From NCBI GenBank assembly GCA_964463695.1, contig CAYXCZ010000011.1, forward strand, positions 45,791-109,790: a stretch of DNA of 64,000 nucleotides. The letters run 5' to 3'. This document shows, one piece after another, positions 61,986 to 64,000 of this stretch. Each line of letters begins with the position of its first letter. Within the stretch, counting starts at the first letter, position 1. The DNA is from JALNZU01 sp964463695. Its GTDB lineage: Bacteria > Bacteroidota > Bacteroidia > Bacteroidales > F082. The translations under genes and the position numbers were made by a program. Under the pieces are notes generated by a model that had not been told where the DNA came from, did not search any database, and worked only from the letters and a program-made list of their open reading frames with translations.

Positions 61986-63651
61986 AACAGCTTTGCTACA
62001 TTTAGCTGAACTGATGAGCAGGAGAGGGTTTCATCATTTGGTAATTTCTCCCGGATCGCGAAACGCTCCTTTGGTGACCGTTTTTGGCGCACGTTCTGAG
62101 TTTAGTTGCTATACCGTTGTAGATGAGCGTAGTGCAGCTTTTTTTGCACTGGGCTTAGCTCAGCAGTTGCAAAAACCCGTCGCCATAGCTTGCACCTCCG
62201 GTACGGCTGTACTCAACTACGCCCCTGCTATTGCCGAGGCCTTCTACCAGCGTGTTCCTTTGATCGTTTTAACAGCTGACCGCCCGGTGGAATGGGTCGA
62301 TCAGGGCGATGGTCAAACCATTCACCAGCAGCATATCTTTGGTCCGCATGTGCGTAAGAGTATCCAATTGCCACAGCAAATCAAAACTCAGGACGATATT
62401 TGGTACAACGACCGCCTGATCAATGAGGCGCTGAATGCAACGCAGTATCCTGTTCCTGGACCTGTTCAGATCAATATTCCTTTAACGGAACCATTATATA
62501 ATTTTGACCATCAGTTAAATACAACTCCAAATGAATTTTTTGTTGTTCCTGTTGAGAAAACCCTTTCGCAGAAAGTTTTAAATCAGTTGCATCAGGCTTG
62601 GGAGTCGATCGAAAAGAAGATGATTCTTGTCGGTCAGATGCATCCCTGTCCCGAGACAGAGCAATTACTTGCCAGTTTGGCCAAACGGCCCGATTTGGTT
62701 GTACTGACAGAAACGACTTCCAATGTTTTTGACGAGGCTTTTGTTGGTTGCATCGACCGCTGTTTGAGTGTAACGCACGAAAAAGCTGATTTTCAACCTG
62801 AATTATTAATAACTTTTGGGGGACCTGTCGTCTCAAAACGTATCAAGTCGTTCCTCCGCAAAAGCCATATAAAATACCATTTGAACATTGATGTGGCAGA
62901 TGCTCAGATAGATACCTATCAGCACTTAACACATGCGCTTCCTATAGAGCCTGTCGGATTTCTTCTGAATCTGACGACATTTTCCGAAAAAGCCGACAGC
63001 AACTATGCTGCAATATGGAGAGAGGCCTCAAAAACTGCAACTGCAAAGCATAAGGAGTTTGTTGATCGTGTTGATTTTTCGGATCTGAAGATATTTCATC
63101 AACTTATTGAATCGCTTCCTGACGACTTTTATGTTCAGCTTGCCAACAGCACCCCTGTGCGGTACGCGCAATTGTTTGATGGTAAGTGGGCAGCCAAGTT
63201 TGATTCGAATCGTGGTACAAGTGGAATCGACGGAAGTGTTTCAACGGCGGCAGGCGCTGCAGTTGCAAATGGGAAGCCGACCTTGCTGATTAGTGGTGAT
63301 CTCGGATTCTTTTATGATTCGAATGGACTGTGGAACAGACATTTGCCTTCAAACTTAAAAATTATTGTGGTCAATAACGAAGGCGGAGGTATATTCCGTT
63401 TCATTGAAGGACCGGATAAAACTAATTTCCTTGAACCTTTCTTCGAAGCGCGGCATCAGACTTCTGTTGAATACATTGCTAAAGCCTTTGGCGTGAACTA
63501 TTTCTCAGCAGCCTCTGAGGAGGAGTTGAATCAGGTGTTGGCGGAATTCTATTTACCGGCAGAGAAAGCTTGTTTACTGGAAATAAAGAGCCCCGCTGAG
63601 CGCAGCGGTGAGGTCATCAGGGAGTATTTCAGGTATTTGGCGAGCGTTTAG
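61972..63651 (+). CDS. menD: 2-succinyl-5-enolpyruvyl-6-hydroxy-3-cyclohexene-1-carboxylate synthase
   Basis: 559 residues from the first of two adjacent ATGs (61972, 61975). ThDP-dependent enzyme: VISPGSRNAPL and DERSAAFFALGLAQ at the N-terminus, CTSGTAVLNYAPAI, the ThDP/Mg site SGDLGFFYDSNGLW with NNEGGGIF, and RGTSGIDGSVSTAAG. It joins isochorismate with 2-oxoglutarate in menaquinone synthesis. Later pathway genes (menB, menC, menA) are not in the window, as a repeat-rich spacer follows. Confidence 0.95.
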   Translation: MMHDKTALLHLAELMSRRGFHHLVISPGSRNAPLVTVFGARSEFSCYTVVDERSAAFFALGLAQQLQKPVAIACTSGTAVLNYAPAIAEAFYQRVPLIVLTADRPVEWVDQGDGQTIHQQHIFGPHVRKSIQLPQQIKTQDDIWYNDRLINEALNATQYPVPGPVQINIPLTEPLYNFDHQLNTTPNEFFVVPVEKTLSQKVLNQLHQAWESIEKKMILVGQMHPCPETEQLLASLAKRPDLVVLTETTSNVFDEAFVGCIDRCLSVTHEKADFQPELLITFGGPVVSKRIKSFLRKSHIKYHLNIDVADAQIDTYQHLTHALPIEPVGFLLNLTTFSEKADSNYAAIWREASKTATAKHKEFVDRVDFSDLKIFHQLIESLPDDFYVQLANSTPVRYAQLFDGKWAAKFDSNRGTSGIDGSVSTAAGAAVANGKPTLLISGDLGFFYDSNGLWNRHLPSNLKIIVVNNEGGGIFRFIEGPDKTNFLEPFFEARHQTSVEYIAKAFGVNYFSAASEEELNQVLAEFYLPAEKACLLEIKSPAERSGEVIREYFRYLASV

Positions 63652-64000
63652 AGATGTAGAAGTTTAGGGTTGATCTGTTGATTTGTTGAGGGCTGACGCA
63701 AGTCTCTGGCCCACAACTAAAGCTTTCATTATGAACGCGTCAGCCCTTTGCGTTCTTTGCGCCTCCTCTGTGGTCTTTGCGGTTTTAAATCTTTAAACGC
63801 GCCAGCCATTGAACTCTAACATCGAACTTGCTTTATACGCGGCTGTCTAAACCATCTAAACTTCTAAACCACCTCTTAACAAATCAACAAAGAACAAATC
63901 AACAGATCAACCCTAAACTTCGGTATTGATTAGCTTTATAAACTGCCATTAAACCCAGATTACGCAATAGGAAAAAAGGAGTATTTTTATGGGAATAAAT
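63652..64000. other. Repeat-rich spacer at the right edge
   Basis: No gene is seen before the window ends. It contains the reverse-oriented octamer run, palindrome copy 3 (63692-63746), GCGCCAGCC near 63799, a CTAAACC-type repeat and an octamer run near 63880-63908. Confidence 0.6.
63692..63746. repeat. GGCTGACGC palindromic element, copy 3 (inverted relative to copies 1-2)
   Basis: GGCTGACGC (63692-63700) and GCGTCAGCC (63738-63746) frame a centre with CTAAAGCTTTCATTATG, the reverse complement of the centre of copy 2. Confidence 0.75.

Noticed and set aside
1..64000. tRNA, rRNA or phage genes
   Set aside because: No cloverleaf with CCA-end pattern, rRNA-like stretch, or phage structural, integrase or capsid gene was recognised on either strand.

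Overview
The window reads as a chromosomal segment of a Bacteroidota bacterium, probably an anaerobic or microaerobic member of the Bacteroidales/Marinilabiliales side; I cannot name the genus. Evidence: a secreted M14 peptidase ending in a type IX secretion (Por) sorting domain, a CarboxypepD_reg-TonB receptor, promoters of the Bacteroidota form TTG-N19-TAnnTTTG, few Shine-Dalgarno sequences, menaquinone genes and a cytochrome bd oxidase. No rRNA or tRNA gene was seen.

Region 1 (1-32,058) is core chromosome: the 3' end of a PEP-utilising enzyme, lepA, a GtrA-like membrane protein, a secreted M28 peptidase, a guaA / LysM-receptor / MORN-lipoprotein operon, an AbgT transporter, xseAB, a PhnP-like hydrolase, dapA, the T9SS carboxypeptidase, an NfeD protease, an ACP phosphodiesterase-like protein, two large hybrid histidine kinases, a cNMP-binding protein that ends in a kinase H-box without an ATPase domain, two tandem HMG-CoA-lyase-like enzymes, and cydAB.

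Region 2 (about 32,500-50,300) is accessory. Every gene I accept here is on the + strand, most stand alone, and they are small and functionally unrelated: two toxin-antitoxin pairs (MNT-HEPN and DUF6364-PIN), a PER-like class A beta-lactamase, a GapN-type dehydrogenase, a slipin, DinB, two GNATs, a WD40 protein, a CocE/NonD hydrolase, several small membrane proteins, a truncated monooxygenase and two decayed IS110 tails. Several spacers carry imperfect palindromes with GTTAG/CTAAC or TAACAAAT/ATTTGTTA ends that resemble integron attC sites. The best reading is a cassette-like array, possibly a relic integron, without an integrase in view. This is the most interesting part of the window.

Region 3 (50,600-64,000) returns to core genes: small secreted proteins, a LysE-like exporter lying between two ~440-bp direct copies of an intergenic repeat, tatD-tcdA, a TonB receptor, a prolyl oligopeptidase, and a menaquinone operon (hotdog thioesterase, menF, menD). 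Palindromic GGCTGACGC...GCGTCAGCC elements recur in the spacers here. The menaquinone genes and cytochrome bd, which oxidises quinol, fit a quinone-based respiratory chain.
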